Shown here in pieces: positions 24,401 to 41,588 of a DNA stretch of 64,000 nt. The translations under genes and the position numbers were made by a program. The notes under the pieces were generated by a model. The model was not told the DNA's origin. It saw only the letters and a program-made list of their open reading frames with translations, and made no database searches. Origin of the DNA: Denticeps clupeoides (taxonomy: Eukaryota; Chordata; Actinopteri; Clupeiformes; Denticipitidae); the NCBI RefSeq assembly GCF_900700375.1, contig NC_041712.1, forward strand, positions 22,586,444 through 22,650,443, given 5' to 3'. Numbering within the stretch: the stretch's first letter is position 1; each line of letters begins with the position of its first letter.

Positions 24401-27400
24401 GCTCCCAAGAGCCATGAAGGGCATCCTTGTGCATGGTGACCTCCGGCCCGTTGAAGACCGATGGCTCGTTCATGTCATTCCAGGTATACATGTTTTCCAT
24501 GGAGCCCTGACCAGCGGAGAATATGGAGGAGTTAATTACATCATGCTATTTACAGGTTTATTAACTGTTGCATGTACTAACTTCTGATATACAAAGCATG
24601 TCAACACCAATAAAATTAAATACCTCATACTGATCATAAGCAAACATGCTGGCCCACCACGCCCTCATCTCAGCGTTGGTGAAGTCTGGGTACCCAGCAT
24701 TCCCTGCACATTAAAAGGAAGATGAGGACTGTGGCACTGTGTCTCCTGCAGGATTGTCTGTGGTTCATTTGGCAATTTAAATATTTAACGTCCAACGTTA
24801 AATCCACATTAAAACGTCAGGCTACTCTGTAAAAGAAAAAAAATCCCGTTTGAAGGTCAAGTCTTCACCTGGCCAGCACCAGCCTTCGTAGTCGCCGCCA
24901 TCTTTGTTCTTCACGTAGAAGTTCCTCGAGCGGATTTCGTTGTGGACCTTGAAGTTACTGTCCACTTTAATGTGGGGGTCCACGATAGCTACCAACTGCC
25001 AGTGACAAGGAAAAAAATTGGAAACACGTCGCAATGGTTCAATCCTGTTGAGATACACACACAAATACTGACATTGCGTCTCTTATCCTTCAGGCCCTGC
25101 AGCATGTCTTTGGGCTGGGAGAACTTGTTGGGGTCCCAGGTGAAGTAGCGCTTCCCGTCTGTGTGCTCGATGTCCAGCCAGATGAAATCGCATGGGATGT
25201 CATGGTCATCGAGGCCCTGGTCCACGCCTCGGACGTCCTCCTGGTCATTGTAGTTCCAGCGGCACTGGTGGTAGCCCAGGGCAGAAAGAGGGGGGAAGGC
25301 CTGGGTGCCTGCAGAGAAGAGGTGCATGAAAAGACATGCGTCTGTAACGGGTGAAAGAAATTGTTGTCCTTTGTGGTATTTCACGTTAAATCCTTCCTTT
25401 TTATTTGGTGTATATTGCGGTTATTACTCATTGCGATCTGTTGTGACTTATTTTGAAAATGTGTCTGATGATGATGCAATACGGACTGTGTGATGGGGGT
25501 AAGAGGGCGCACGTCATTAACTTATTTCTTTAGTAGATTAAATGTGTTTAAGCGATCATTGTTGTCCATAATTATGTGTAATTATGTTCGAAATCTCGTT
25601 TTATAAGTTGTTGCACAGCGGGTAGTGTATATACATTGGGGGTGTGCACAAGGGAAAAAATTAGGGCTGCACGATTTGGGGAAAGAGACATATTGCAATT
25701 ATTTAGATCAATATTGCGATAGCGATATGATAAAGGGCACTTGCTTGTATATCAATGAAAAGTCACATACAAATTACTTATAACAACTTGAAATGCCCAG
25801 TGCTATCAAAATACAATATTCTACTAAATTAAATAAATCACAAAAAGTTTTTATTTTAAAAAACATTACGACAAACCCTGGTAAGGCTAAACAACTGTTT
25901 TGATTATATTTGGCCATTATAAAATCCCGTATTATTACGTTTAACCAAAACGTTGTTTGGAGGCTGACATGAACATAGGGATGCATAGCTTTGCTAGCTT
26001 AGCTAAGGTGAAGATTTGTAAACGGAGGTGAATTTCTTTAGGAAACCTTCAAAGTTTGAAAAAAGTTAACTAAACAGCTAAGAACAGTCTAAATAGTTAA
26101 TGCCTACGTATAGCCAAAACGTTGTTTGGAGGCTGACTTGAACACAGGAATGCATAGCTTCGCTAGCTTAGCCTAGCTTAGCTAAGGTTAAGACGTATAA
26201 AACGGGATTTTATAATGGCCAAATATATTCAAAACAATTGTCCAGCCTTACCTATGAAATATAATCCCCCGGGATCTGGTTTGGACTGTACAGCCCCAAG
26301 CAGCACAAGAGTGAGGCATTTTTATGCACTTCTCTCCATAGACATGTATATGCTTCACTGCACAGCACAGCCTATCGCAATATGGCGGCGACGTTGACGT
26401 ACGTGTACCCATATGTCTATGCGAGTCACGAATCTGAGGTCTCCATTGAACCGAATCGAAAGTCATGTGACCAAACAAGCCACATTTAAATCGCAGCTTT
26501 TTGCATTCATGTAATCGCACAGACTGATATCGCAATTACGATTGTGATTAGATTAATCGGGCTGCACTAGAAAAAATGAACAGATTCTCCTTTCTCTCTG
26601 TAGGGAACGGGTGAGAGAAGGAGGAATCCATTAAATGCTCTGGATGTTCTGGGTTTTTTTTTTCTGTACAACAAAAGCTCACTGGCTTTGGTGTCACGAG
26701 TCCTTCACTGAAATACACAATGCAGAGTGCGGTCTAACTGACGATTACACATCTGCACAATTGGGTTTTTTTTTTTTTTTACCTCAATAGAAGTGTATCT
26801 AGAGAACAGGTTAGACGATGACCGTTACATTTATTAAAGTCAAAGTGAAGTGATTGTCACTTGTGATACAAAGCAGCAAAGCATACGGTGCACACAGTGA
26901 AATGTGACCCATCACCCTGAGTGAGCAGTGGGCAGCCATGACAGGCGCCCGGGGAGCAGTGTGTGGGGACGGTGCTGACTACGGGGCCACTTCCTTAACC
27001 GCTAGGCCACCACTGCCCCTGGTGTTTCTGCCCGGTTACTAATACTAAAGTCATAGTTGAGACTCAAATTAACCTTATTTGTACAATAAACTGAACATCA
27101 GCATTTAACACAACGCTACAAATTCCCCGGTAATGTGCTGGTACGTATGTAACGCAATAATAAAAAGAACCACAAATTGTATTGATGGCATTGTTCCATG
27201 GCTATGGCTGACTGACATCCGCCAATCTCCTAAAATAAATTCATGCCCTTTTAACAACAGAATGCATAGTACAGGAGGCGGAGGTGGTTATTACCGGTGA
27301 GGGAGGCGTACTGAGAGAACACGTCGGAGGGTTTGGGTCCTAGCATGATGAAAACATCGATGATGCCAGCCTCTGAGATCCAGCGAACGTCCGTCTGCGG

Positions 27401-30400
27401 AGTCTCACTGGATCCCTGAACAAAGTCAAGCATCTTACCAAACACCGTCTGAGAACACACACAGAGACAGTGGGGAAAAACGCTGTGAGATTGTTTTTGT
27501 TAATTCCAGAAGCCACTTATGGTGTTACGGTTTTGGTCCTTCACCTTCCCTGCAGTGTTGGAACTGATGTCCACCCAGGTCTCCGCGGCATTGAGCCAGA
27601 AGACCCCCATCGTTCTCTCTGTGTTGTGTGACAGGAGCACGGGCACGGCCCCGTACAGAGCCATGGGGTTGTGCAGCTCGTACTGGAACACGTCTAAATT
27701 ATACAGCCGGTACGGGTCTCCTCCACTGAGGACACAATGGGAGCAGCAGAAAATGAATTTGATGAAAGTACAACTCCGGCCCATTTTATAACACGCAGAC
27801 CAACAAAGACCCACTCTGTGGTTTTCAGCTTCAGCGTGTCGGCGTGCTCCGGGATGCCGTATACATGCTCCACCCCAGGAAAAGAGAAGTCCAGACTGAT
27901 GGAGGTCGGGCCTGCGGGTGTCAGGAAAGCAAACGGTGATATACGGAGACGCTGATATTTCTTCTGCCTGCGGAACGTGGTGTTCTTCACAAACTTGAGT
28001 TTACAGCTCAACAGAAACTCAAATCGCACATAATAGTTTATGCATAGTTCTAAACAACTCTCCCGTCACCTAGTCTCAGACTTACCATTGGGTTTGGTGT
28101 CAGTGTGAGTTTTAAACGTCTCCTCCCATGTGCCAGGCAGCTCCTCCTCTTCTTTCAACTGATCCCCTTCCGCTGCCTAGGACACACCAGAGATCTAAGA
28201 CATCCTGCCTTTTGCTACCCCGGCATTTCAATTTACAGCATTTACCAGACACCAGAGCGACTCACAACCAGAAGTTACAGGGACACTCAGGGTTAAAAGG
28301 TCCCCAATCAGGAAAAGGTCAGTTTGTGAGACAATTTAACATTAATACGAGTTCCCCTAGCCTGTCTATGGTCCTGCAGTGGCTTGAAATGGTGATAGGT
28401 GTAAAGAGCGCTTTGGTCGTTCTATTTTGCCGTTCAGAGAGCGGCAGATCAGACGGTCTGATCTGGAATTTGTCCCCTTATGTCGTCATAAGGGAAAAGG
28501 TTACCTCCCTCTCTCCCTCGGCTTGCCTCTCACCTCCTCATTACCATTTAAAGCTACAGACACCGAAACGGCGTGTCCTGAGAACATCTCATTGTGTGAC
28601 TGGCTCAAAATGGAATTTCAGAAAGTGACTCCAGATACAGTATTAGGGGACCGATATAAAAGCAAAAAAATCTAGTTCATGCCAGGGGACCTTTAAATGT
28701 CTTGCTCAGGGGTATAGTGGTAGTAAGTGTGGTTTGAACGTGTGACTTTGTGGGTCTTCTGGTTAGTATTTGAGTGTGTTACAGTGAGCCCACCTGCTCT
28801 CCGCCAGCCTGCTGCTCCGTCTTTTCAGCCCCTTCGCCATCCTCTGCATCGTCCTGACTTTTACTGAGCAGAAAAACACACACATACACAAGTTAAAGCT
28901 CACAGAGCGAGCACTTCAGAGAACGGCAAGGGTCCTTCCCATGAAAGTGCGTTAAACATGTTCAATCCAGTCAGATGACCAACCCCCATCATTCATCAAC
29001 TTAGTCCAAACTCATCAATCTAAAGCAAAATTTACTGCATATTCTGTGGAATCATCACAATTAGACATTTTACTACATTATCATAGAAAATCAGAACTAT
29101 CTATTCATTTCTACGTTGATGGGGTTAAACTGATTATGTGTAAGTAAGCAGACAGAAAATGCTATACATTTAAAAATAAATGAACAATGAATGTTGCACT
29201 GTGCGTCAGAATGCAGTTGGTTCAAACAAAGCTTTGACATTTGCAGCTTGACATTTACTGATCTGCAGGTCTCCACGCTTCTGTTTACAGCCAAACTATT
29301 CAATATCTATTCAATGCACAAATACAGCAAAAAGGCCTCAATGTGTTGTGCTGCACAGTGATTGTGATGATGATGATGATGATGATGATGGTACATGCAT
29401 GTTCTGTATGTCTGTAAGTGCTTTAGATCAGCAAATATGATAGCAGAACGCAAAAAAGGGGGGGAAACAATCTATATGGTGTGCATAATGAGAAAAGGCT
29501 GGTGCCAGATCAGAGGTCACATGACCAAAGCATTTGCTTGAACACGACCGCCAGGGTGTTATTCAGTGTAGCTTCCATGTTGAATCCCTATAATAATTAA
29601 ATTATTATTCCAATGTTGTTAATGGGATTCGATGAGTGTGTATGGTAGGTCCACTGAATCGTTTCCTAAAACTACATTCTGACGTGAAACACACACTCTC
29701 CATGCAAACACACACACAAGTCTGGCTGTATAAAAAGCAGACGCATGCATTTTTTTTTTCTTCCTTTTTAAAAAATCATATACAGCCAAACGTCTAACTC
29801 AGAGATCACACTGATGTTCCGGGCCGTGCAGAGTTTACCTAGAGAACACGCTCCTGATCCTATCCCACATGCTACCGACTGTGCTACTTATTTTATGAGC
29901 GATACTGGAGGACACAGCAGCCAGAGAAAGAGTGGGAAAGAAAAGTAAAGGGGAGGAGAGGGGGGGAGGAATAAAAAGAAAAAAACAGGAGAAAAACAGA
30001 GATACGATGAGAACTTCCTTCACAATAAAATTACTTGGCTCTTCTGTTTTTTTTTGCATAGAAACACAACACAATAAAATACTTCACAAAAGTCCTGGCA
30101 GAAACCATGACACTTTATCCAAATATTGACTTTCCAAGCCGTCCTCGGCAGAAGGAGAGCATGCAGTATGATGAACCTGTCCGACAGGGCTGCACGATTA
30201 ATCACGTCAAGTTTCTGTTAATATGTGAAATAAAGGGCACACTTGAGCAAATACATTTACAGCATTTATCAGACGCCCTTATCCAGAGCGACTTAGTCAG
30301 TCAGGAGACACAATGGTAGTAAGTGGGATTTGAACCTCGGTCTTCTGGTTCATAGACCAGTGTGTTACCCACTAGGCTACTACCACATATAGTTCTTACT

Positions 30401-31300
30401 TCAAAAGGTAATCCATTCGTTTAAAACATTTTTAATCTGACAAGTTTGTCCCGCCATCTCACGATAACCTAAATTAATAATTTAGATTTATAATCATGCA
30501 GCCCTACAGACAGAGAGGTCAGTCTACAATGAGATGTCATATGCAGAGTAAAAAATAAAATAACAAAACAGTACAGCACAGAACAAGCTGGTGATTTCTA
30601 CTGAGACTGGAAGCCACCATGCACAAGAAAAGAGAAGGAGGGGGTTACAGCAAAACAAGAGGCGGACGTGACACCCACACCAAGAGTAAAGCAAAGAGCA
30701 CGGAGATCTGCGAAACAAACACATTACAGCCGGGAAATGTGATAAATGAGTGTGTTTGTGTGTGTAGTTTTAATGTTGCACACCAGACAGGTATTACACA
30801 ATGTCGTGCATGCATAGCAGCACCCCAGATTTATTTATGCTTAAGTCCTTGCAGAAAGCCCATCATCCACTACCTTCAGTGAAATTAGTCCAGGTCTATA
30901 CACGATAGTCACTGAGATTCATTTAAAATATTTAACACCTTTTAAAAATGTTAATGCAGCTGCATTTTGTTATTCTGGACAGTCACACACACGCGTTACA
31001 TCAACATGGGCGTGTCTGTCGGGCAAGGAGCACAGGAGCAGATGCCAGTCATGCTTTTCTCTTGCAACAACAGCCCCTTAAGCCGCAATGATCCTGACTG
31101 ATTGGCCAATGCGATCACGAAATTAGCATGAACGAATGTGATAGGCTGATGCTTGCTCTGCGTGTACACATGGAGACAGCCGATTGAACGCAACTGCCTG
31201 GTTTAAAACTGCTGCATTGTGGGCAAAGTCCCAGTCTCAGCTACAGAAACTCATGGTATCACTGTGAGAAGATTCATATTGATGAGACGGCAGTCAAAGA

Positions 31301-31338
<38 letters not shown>

Positions 31339-32508
31339 ATGAACAATGAGCATTTTAAAAATAGAACAAGATACAAAAATGATGAAGTTGAGATGGAGTG
31401 CATTAGAGGGACATTTGAGGCCTTTTTTGAGTATTTTAAATATTTTTTATTGCCGCACAATTTTGAAACAATTAAAGTGTTGCTGTGTATTATAGCGTAA
31501 TTTCTCATTTTGATCTATTCAGGACGTTGCCTGTGCTGTACTGTTGTGTGACCTTCTCAGTCGTGAAATGCATGGACAAGCAAGCGTCCAGCAGACTCAC
31601 GTGTCCTTGCGCAGCCGGAGGTGCTCAAACACCAGCAGTCCCCTGGAGTTGAGGGACAGCAGGACCTTGGGCCCCTCCACGATGTCCAGGCGGAAAGGAC
31701 GGGCGCTGACAATGAGGCGCTGCTCGTCGGCCCCCAGGGACAGAACCACGCCGTTCTCATCCTGGGCCACCACCGACAGGCTGCGGGTTCAGTCAGGGAA
31801 AAATCCTTAATGAACGCGCTGATCGGCGGCCCCCGCGATGAGGAACCGCTACCTGTTCAGGAATCTGCCCGCTCGTCACCACAATATTATTTACTCGGCA
31901 CGATTCCACACTCATTTACTATAATGCAGCGAGTGTTGATTAATAAACTCACGGTTCGGTCGGGGGGTCCTGGATGAGGACGTCCGGCACTTCATAACGA
32001 GGCTTGAGCGGCTTCAGCTCATTGATCTTCACCCGGGTCATATTCCCCTGAAGCCTGTACAACTCCAGCAGCAGCCTCACCTGCAACGACCACAAGTTCA
32101 CATTTCTGGCTTGGAGGGTCAGTGGCTTTCTCCTGCCCAATCATTATTAGTCCATTCCTGTACTAGACACTGTTGGGGAAAAAGAAAATACTCGTGCATT
32201 GCTTGAGTTCGGAACCGCACCGACCTTGTTGTTGTCGTTGATCAGCTGCAGCGTGAGGCGGGAGTTGGTGAGCTCCATGGTCTCCAGCAGGGCTCGGTAG
32301 GGGGACTGTCCTGCCTTGATGTCCCTCTGGCGCCTGTGAACGCAGCGAGATGATCGTACATGCGACGGGACGCGGGAACCATGCCGTTACATCTGAAGGA
32401 TGCTTACTTGCAGAACGAGCTCTGGTCGCACGTCTTGAAGTTGCTGCGATCCACAGCCTGGGCAACACCGAGGAAGAAAGGCAGCAGGACGAAGAGGCAC
32501 CGCTCCAT
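21487..32508 (-). CDS. ganab: Neutral alpha-glucosidase AB (glucosidase II alpha subunit)
   Basis: The catalytic subunit trims the two inner glucoses of N-glycans in the ER and so sets the calnexin cycle. I place 24 exons that join in frame to 952 residues (human about 944), with boundaries 32408-32508, 32225-32333, 31953-32080, 31601-31780, 29839-29904, 28794-28863, 28086-28176, 27815-27911, 27545-27725, 27295-27448, 25073-25308, 24869-24995, 24624-24703, 24366-24506, 24105-24201, 23876-23977, 23555-23798, 23408-23472, 23179-23255, 23024-23098, 22809-22922, 21861-21973, 21672-21772 and 21487-21596. The signal peptide is [18 protein letters not shown], then [11 protein letters not shown]31 signatures are [10 protein letters not shown] (nucleophile D551) and TGDN (D626, acid/base). 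It ends [17 protein letters not shown]. There is no ER-retention tail; the alpha subunit is held by the beta subunit. Introns carry several transposons. Confidence 0.97.
25663..26570. mobile_element. Non-coding DNA-transposon-like element in ganab intron 10
   Basis: The left boundary reads ttagggctgcacgattt and the right part ends near gattaatcgggctgcac. Inside lie an inverted repeat (gccattataaaatcccg at about 25913 against cgggattttataatggc at 26203) and a direct repeat (gttgtttggaggctgac at about 25953 and 26120). There is no transposase frame. Family assignment is uncertain; the ends resemble short hAT-like elements of fish. Confidence 0.55.
26838..27020 (-). repeat. SINE-A copy in ganab intron 10
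   Basis: Reverse-orientation SINE-A with part of the tRNA-like region deleted. The body (gcccggggagcagtgtgtgg) and head end (taggccaccactgcccc) are clear. Confidence 0.87.
28228..28783 (-). repeat. SINE-B copy split by a MITE
   Basis: The two halves of one reverse-orientation SINE-B lie at 28228-28296 (tail) and 28693-28783 (body and part of the head), separated by the TTAA-flanked MITE. The SINE ends about 10 bases from the donor of ganab exon 6 (28794-28863). Confidence 0.8.
28297..28692. mobile_element. TTAA-flanked MITE, copy 2, complete
   Basis: A 396-base element with terminal repeats AAGGTCCCC and GGGGACCT, flanked by TTAA on both sides (28293-28296 and 28693-28696). TTAA duplication is the mark of piggyBac-type transposition. 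It has no coding frame. It sits inside a SINE-B whose sequence resumes after it. Confidence 0.78.
29365..29392. repeat. GAT trinucleotide microsatellite
   Basis: About nine GAT units in a row in ganab intron 5. Confidence 0.9.
30185..30507. mobile_element. DNA-transposon fragment with inverted ends and nested SINE
   Basis: The left end agggctgcacgattaatcac mirrors the right end ataatcatgcagccct. A SINE-B (30250-30388) lies inside. The host element is therefore a short non-coding DNA transposon of about 180 bases, related by its end sequence to the element at 25.66 kb. Confidence 0.7.
30250..30388 (-). repeat. SINE-B copy nested in a DNA transposon
   Basis: Reverse-orientation SINE-B: tail (cttatccagagcgactta), a shortened body, and the head (gtgttacccactaggctact). 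It lies in ganab intron 4. Confidence 0.88.
31305..31336. repeat. Poly(A) tract
   Basis: A run of about 32 A in ganab intron 4. It is not attached to a recognisable SINE. Confidence 0.85.
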
Positions 32509-33300
32509 CCTGGAGGGCAGAGGGGACAGGCACCAACTTCTCAGAAGAAGAAGATTCAGCCCGGGTGCACACACCCAAATTCAGGAGACCACGGCTACCT
32601 CGTGATCGCTGACAAACATGGTCCACGACCATGAAGAAAAATGTGCGGCAAACATCCGTTACGATCGCGGACGTGAAGGGATAAAGGCTCCACTTCCGGC
32701 CAAAACGACACTCGGAAATACTAAGAGATGAGAATTCTGCCGATGAATCCGGCCAATTCAGGCACGTCAGACCTGCGAGCTGCGCTCTTTACCTACGACC
32801 TCAGCATTTATGCCACCGACCGTGAATTCGCTGCATAAGACCTTTGTTGTCGGCGTTAAACCAGCGTTACGGGCAAGACGTAAGCAACAATTATGCACAT
32901 ATTAATGTGCATAATTCACAGCGAGTCGCCGCGTTATTAATAGTAATTAGCAGCACTTTGAAAGCGGGCCGCTTCTGCTTGATGACCTGGGAATCGTCAC
33001 ATTCATCCTCCGCGATTAGACTCAGGCATTCTCATCGGAGATTGAAATCAAAAGAGCAAAGAACGTCGCCGATTTGACAAGACGAGTAGCTGAAAACAGG
33101 GAAGAAGCCTTCCATTAATCCCATTAGCCCGCTAACGGATGCATTACCTGCACATAGACGCCGCCATTTTCGCAGCTCCGCTGACCTTTGCCCCCACGCA
33201 CCACGCTTTTGTTGTTCAGCCCAGGGCTCTAGAGCTGTAGTAACTAGAGCGCGGCGTGGGTCCTTAACCACGAGGTCCGCTTTTAAGCGTTTATTTATTT
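32509..33300 (-). promoter_or_regulatory. ganab promoter region
   Basis: CpG-containing sequence upstream of the ganab start codon. A gccgccatttt motif near 33161 resembles a YY1-type site. The transcription start cannot be placed exactly. Confidence 0.4.
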
Positions 33301-34853
33301 TAGCAAGCATGAAATGAAATTTCATTTTATATTTCCACATGCTCATTCATATACACCATATACAATTGAGCATAGAAATACACATGAACAAAGACATGTT
33401 CACGAAAACTGTCGTCTGATTATGTGATACATCACATTACATTTGTATTGCATATTAGTTATTTGAATCGAAGGGGTTATACTATAAAATGTATACGTTT
33501 CACACGCTATTCTAGGCCGATCAGATTACTCTGGTATATCTGGATAGTACACAGCTATATTTTATGACATCACTAAGACCCGGACGCGCCATGGGGCTTT
33601 CGCTGATTGGCTGAAGGCTTTTTTCCCCGCCCACCTTCCTGAGCAATGTCCGACGCAGACTGAGCGGAGTGTGCCGTGGTATGTTTCTACGTTCTGTAAA
33701 TCTCAGCAGATGTATTTATTATAAGTGCAACAAGAAGATGACTATGGTGTAGATGCTGTTTTTTTTATTATAATTTTTGCTGGCGTGTGACTTCCAGTGT
33801 GGACGGTCCCACGTGGTCAGAGGCAGGCGACATTTTGTCTTTCCTCGGTCGGTACCATCCGCTTTCTCTGTGGCCGAGAATCTGAAGTGATGTTGCATTG
33901 CGCGCTCGAGTCGTGCATACAACCCTCCTCATATTGGCACGCGTGGTGTGCTCTGTGATCACGCGTGTAATCTACGGAGGCACAGCAGGCCGCCACTGAC
34001 TGACGCGAGTTCGGGAAGATCTGAGTCCTCCCGAGCTGCTGTTCGTCATTTTGGTACATGTTGCCATGTTGGGGTGAGATCTGTCATTTCTTCCCCTTTC
34101 GCCACTAACATACGTTTTACTTTTAATCTCTGCAGGCGACCTGTGCGAGTAAACGGATCTCAGAGAGGCCTGAAAAGAGAAACCATCAGTCATCGGATCC
34201 TTTAGCACCATTTGTTCTTTTTTTTTGTCTGTAGTGGCAGCCTGCAGTCATTATTAGTTTTAAATAGACTATACACTGTTTCTGTGAAAGTTATTTTTCT
34301 GTTTCTCTTCTGCAGCTGAAACAAGTACATTTCACTAAAGCTCTTTTGTAAAGCTGGAATAAAACTGTAAAGGTGTCACGTGATTTGCTTGAAATACTTT
34401 TTATCTTCAGTGTTTTATAAAGAACATAATTTAATAAACTTGTAGAGCTTGTTAGTGGAGCGGCTGTACAGAGATACTGTCCATCCAAACGTACAGTTTA
34501 CTACAGTAACAGAGTGTTATATTAACCAGTAGTTTAAAACAGCAACAAAAGACTAGATGACGTATGAGGGGGGGAAAAGGTAAGCAGAGGAGTGCATATG
34601 AAATAAAATCACAACTGATAGAAAAAAAATTGAGCTGCAGTACAACAATGCTTTTAAAACAATCATATATATATACAGGCTTCTGGTCACAAACATAAAA
34701 ATTTAAACAGTTCTGGCAGCAAAAAAATCCCAGTATTTTTCAGATGAAAGGGTACACAGGATATTTTACTCAATGTTGATGTACGTTGAATTAATGTACA
34801 TCAATCTGATTGTGATGCTCTCTCATTAAAGCTTGTTGTGTGTTTTTTTTTTT
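33301..34853. other. Intergenic region; possible short transcript
   Basis: Around 33.59-33.67 kb an inverted CCAAT box (gattggctga), a GC box (ccccgccca) and a splice-donor-like GTATGT follow each other. A 3' splice site (tctctgcag) lies near 34137 and AATAAA motifs near 34360 and 34433. No recognisable protein results. This may be a small non-coding transcript on the plus strand, or chance. Confidence 0.25.
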
Positions 34854-34859
34854 TTTATT
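34854..34859 (-). terminator. Candidate zfpl1 poly(A) signal
   Basis: AATAAA on the minus strand about 340 bases past the zfpl1 stop codon, within a T-rich stretch. Confidence 0.4.
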
Positions 34860-35194
34860 TGTTCAAATACATTCTCACTTTTTTTTTTTTTTTAATAGGC
34901 AAACCCCCAATTAATTCCTGTACTGTGACTCCACAAAGAAGTAGTTCTTTAAGCTGGGGATCAGGAAAACACCGAAAATGTAAAATAGCTCAACGCACAC
35001 AGTACCGAGAGTCTGTATGCACTACAACACTTTGTACACAGGTCTTTATAGCCACAAAGCCTCTCGCCGATTTCTAACTCAAGATGGCGGACCACGCTGC
35101 AGGTGCCCTCCGCAGTCCTCACGGTTAGGAACGGGCAGATACAACTTCGGTTCGGTCACACTGGGCTCCCTTCAGGCCGGAGCAGAGGACTCGG

Positions 35195-39394
<4,200 letters not shown>

Positions 39395-41552
39395 ATGAGC
39401 CTCGGGACGCCAGGATCGACGTCTCGTACAAGGAAGAGCAGCGAATACAGAAGTGAGTTCTCGCCCGATCTCTTGTCCTGTTCAGCCCTCTTACGCATTT
39501 TGCCCCCGGTCCCGGTTTTACATGTCCATCTTTATAATTCGTGTGCCCGCAGGGTCCGATTCCAGCCCTTCCTGCCGCCGTTCGCCTCGACTCTCCGCAT
39601 CACAGAAGACGCCACCCCCTCCTGCTGCGGTGAGAGAGCTGGACTTTCTGACTTTTCCAAGTTCAGATACATAAAATCCGAACCTCGGACGCTTCTCATC
39701 CCGGATAATGGCTTGTCCCGAGCTAGAAGCTTTTACTCTGGTCCTCGGGCTTAATCGGAACTAATCTTGCTGCGATGGTGCACAGTAATCACGAGGAGGT
39801 TTACTGCAGTTGAGAGTTAACTTCTCATACCTCTATTTTTCCGACCAACAGCACACTATATTCATATACTAATGACTAGGGGAGGGGTGTTAGAAAATAT
39901 CCCCACGGCAATATATCGGGACATTGTATCGATAGGGGGACATCAAACGTCGATATTTTTATGTACAAAACATCTTTGTTAAACATCTTTGGTGAGATCA
40001 GCAGAGATAAGAACGATCACAGAATCTTGTATTTCAGCTCTGTTTTTACATTTTCGTTGAACAATATTGAGATATTTACAGCATCTCAATATATTGTGAA
40101 ATACTTTGTGTATATTGTGACCTTTGTGTGGTGAGCTTGCCAATACCCCTACTAATGACATGGTTAAAGAAATCATCTTGAAAACTGATTATCAGCATGT
40201 ATATACAGTACAGGTCCAAAGACTGGACACACCTTCTCATTCAATGTGTTTTCTTTATTTTCATGACCATTTACGTTGGTAGATTATCACTGAAGGCATC
40301 AAAACTATGAATGAACACGTGGAGTTATGTACTTAACAAAAAGTGGAGACCTGGCCTCCACAGTCACCGGACCTGAACCCAGTCCAGATGGTTTGGGGTG
40401 AGCTACAAGTGCTGAACACCTCTGGGAACTCCTTCAAGACTGTTGGAGAAGCATTTCAGGTGACGACCTCTTGAAGCTCATCGAGAGAATGCCAAGAGTG
40501 TGTAAAGCAGTAATCAGAGCAAAGAAACTAGAATATAAAACATGTTTTCTGCTATTTCACCTTTTTCACAGCTCCACATGTGGTCATTCATAGTTTTGAT
40601 GCCTTCAGTGAGAATCTGTAAATGGTCATGAAAATAAAGAAAACACATTGAATGAGAAGGTGTGTCCAAACGTTTGGCCTGTAATGTACTTCAGCATCAG
40701 AAATACAAACAGTCTGAAGTTCTTGTGAACTTTTACTCCCCCCCCCCCTGCATTGGTCCTTGTGGAATGATGAAACCCTTTACTTTTTTTCTGCTTCTCT
40801 TTTCAGACACCACAGGTTGTTGTGAAACGCGCAATCACAGTCAGGAAAATTGTCCCAAAGAAAGCACAAGTAAGTTTAAACTAAACCTGTTGATTTGATC
40901 TAGGTTATTCTGGTAAAAAGAGGTACAAGCAAATTTATTATATATGACTCTGGAATTTTTTTTTTTTAAGTCTCAATCAGAGGCCAACAAAGAAAATGTT
41001 GACAGGTTGTCTGAAGTGACGGCGAAGAAGCCCAAAGTGTCCACACCAACCCCTGCAGCATTTTCTGCTCCCCCACCCGCACATCTGTCACCTATCCTGC
41101 CCCCGAAAACCGCATCAGTGACCGCATCCACACAGGACTCCGGGGACGATGCGTGGTCTCAGAAAGTGCGCCGCTCTTACAGCCGCCTAAGCGCGGGAGA
41201 TCACTCCTTCACGGTTCCCACTGACCAGACCTCGTCCTCCCCGTCGACGTCTCGGCGTGAGACTTTGTTCGGGTTTGAGAGAATGCGGACCCCAGAGGTG
41301 AAGCAGAAATCTGTGTCAAGGGTGGCCAACCAGACTTTGGGCTCCTTTGTCGGTGAGACAGAAGACAGCGTCTGTCCATTGTCGGAACCTGACCCGAACA
41401 TTCCCGGTGTGGCAGTACTAAAGAAGAATCCCAGAAAGAAGAAGGTTCAGCCAATAAAAGTAAGTCCAAGGAAATGCTGAACACTTCATTATTCATTGAT
41501 TCGTGATTTAGCATAACACGCATGTGTTTACTTTGTCTCGCAATGGCTTCTT

Positions 41553-41588
<36 letters not shown>

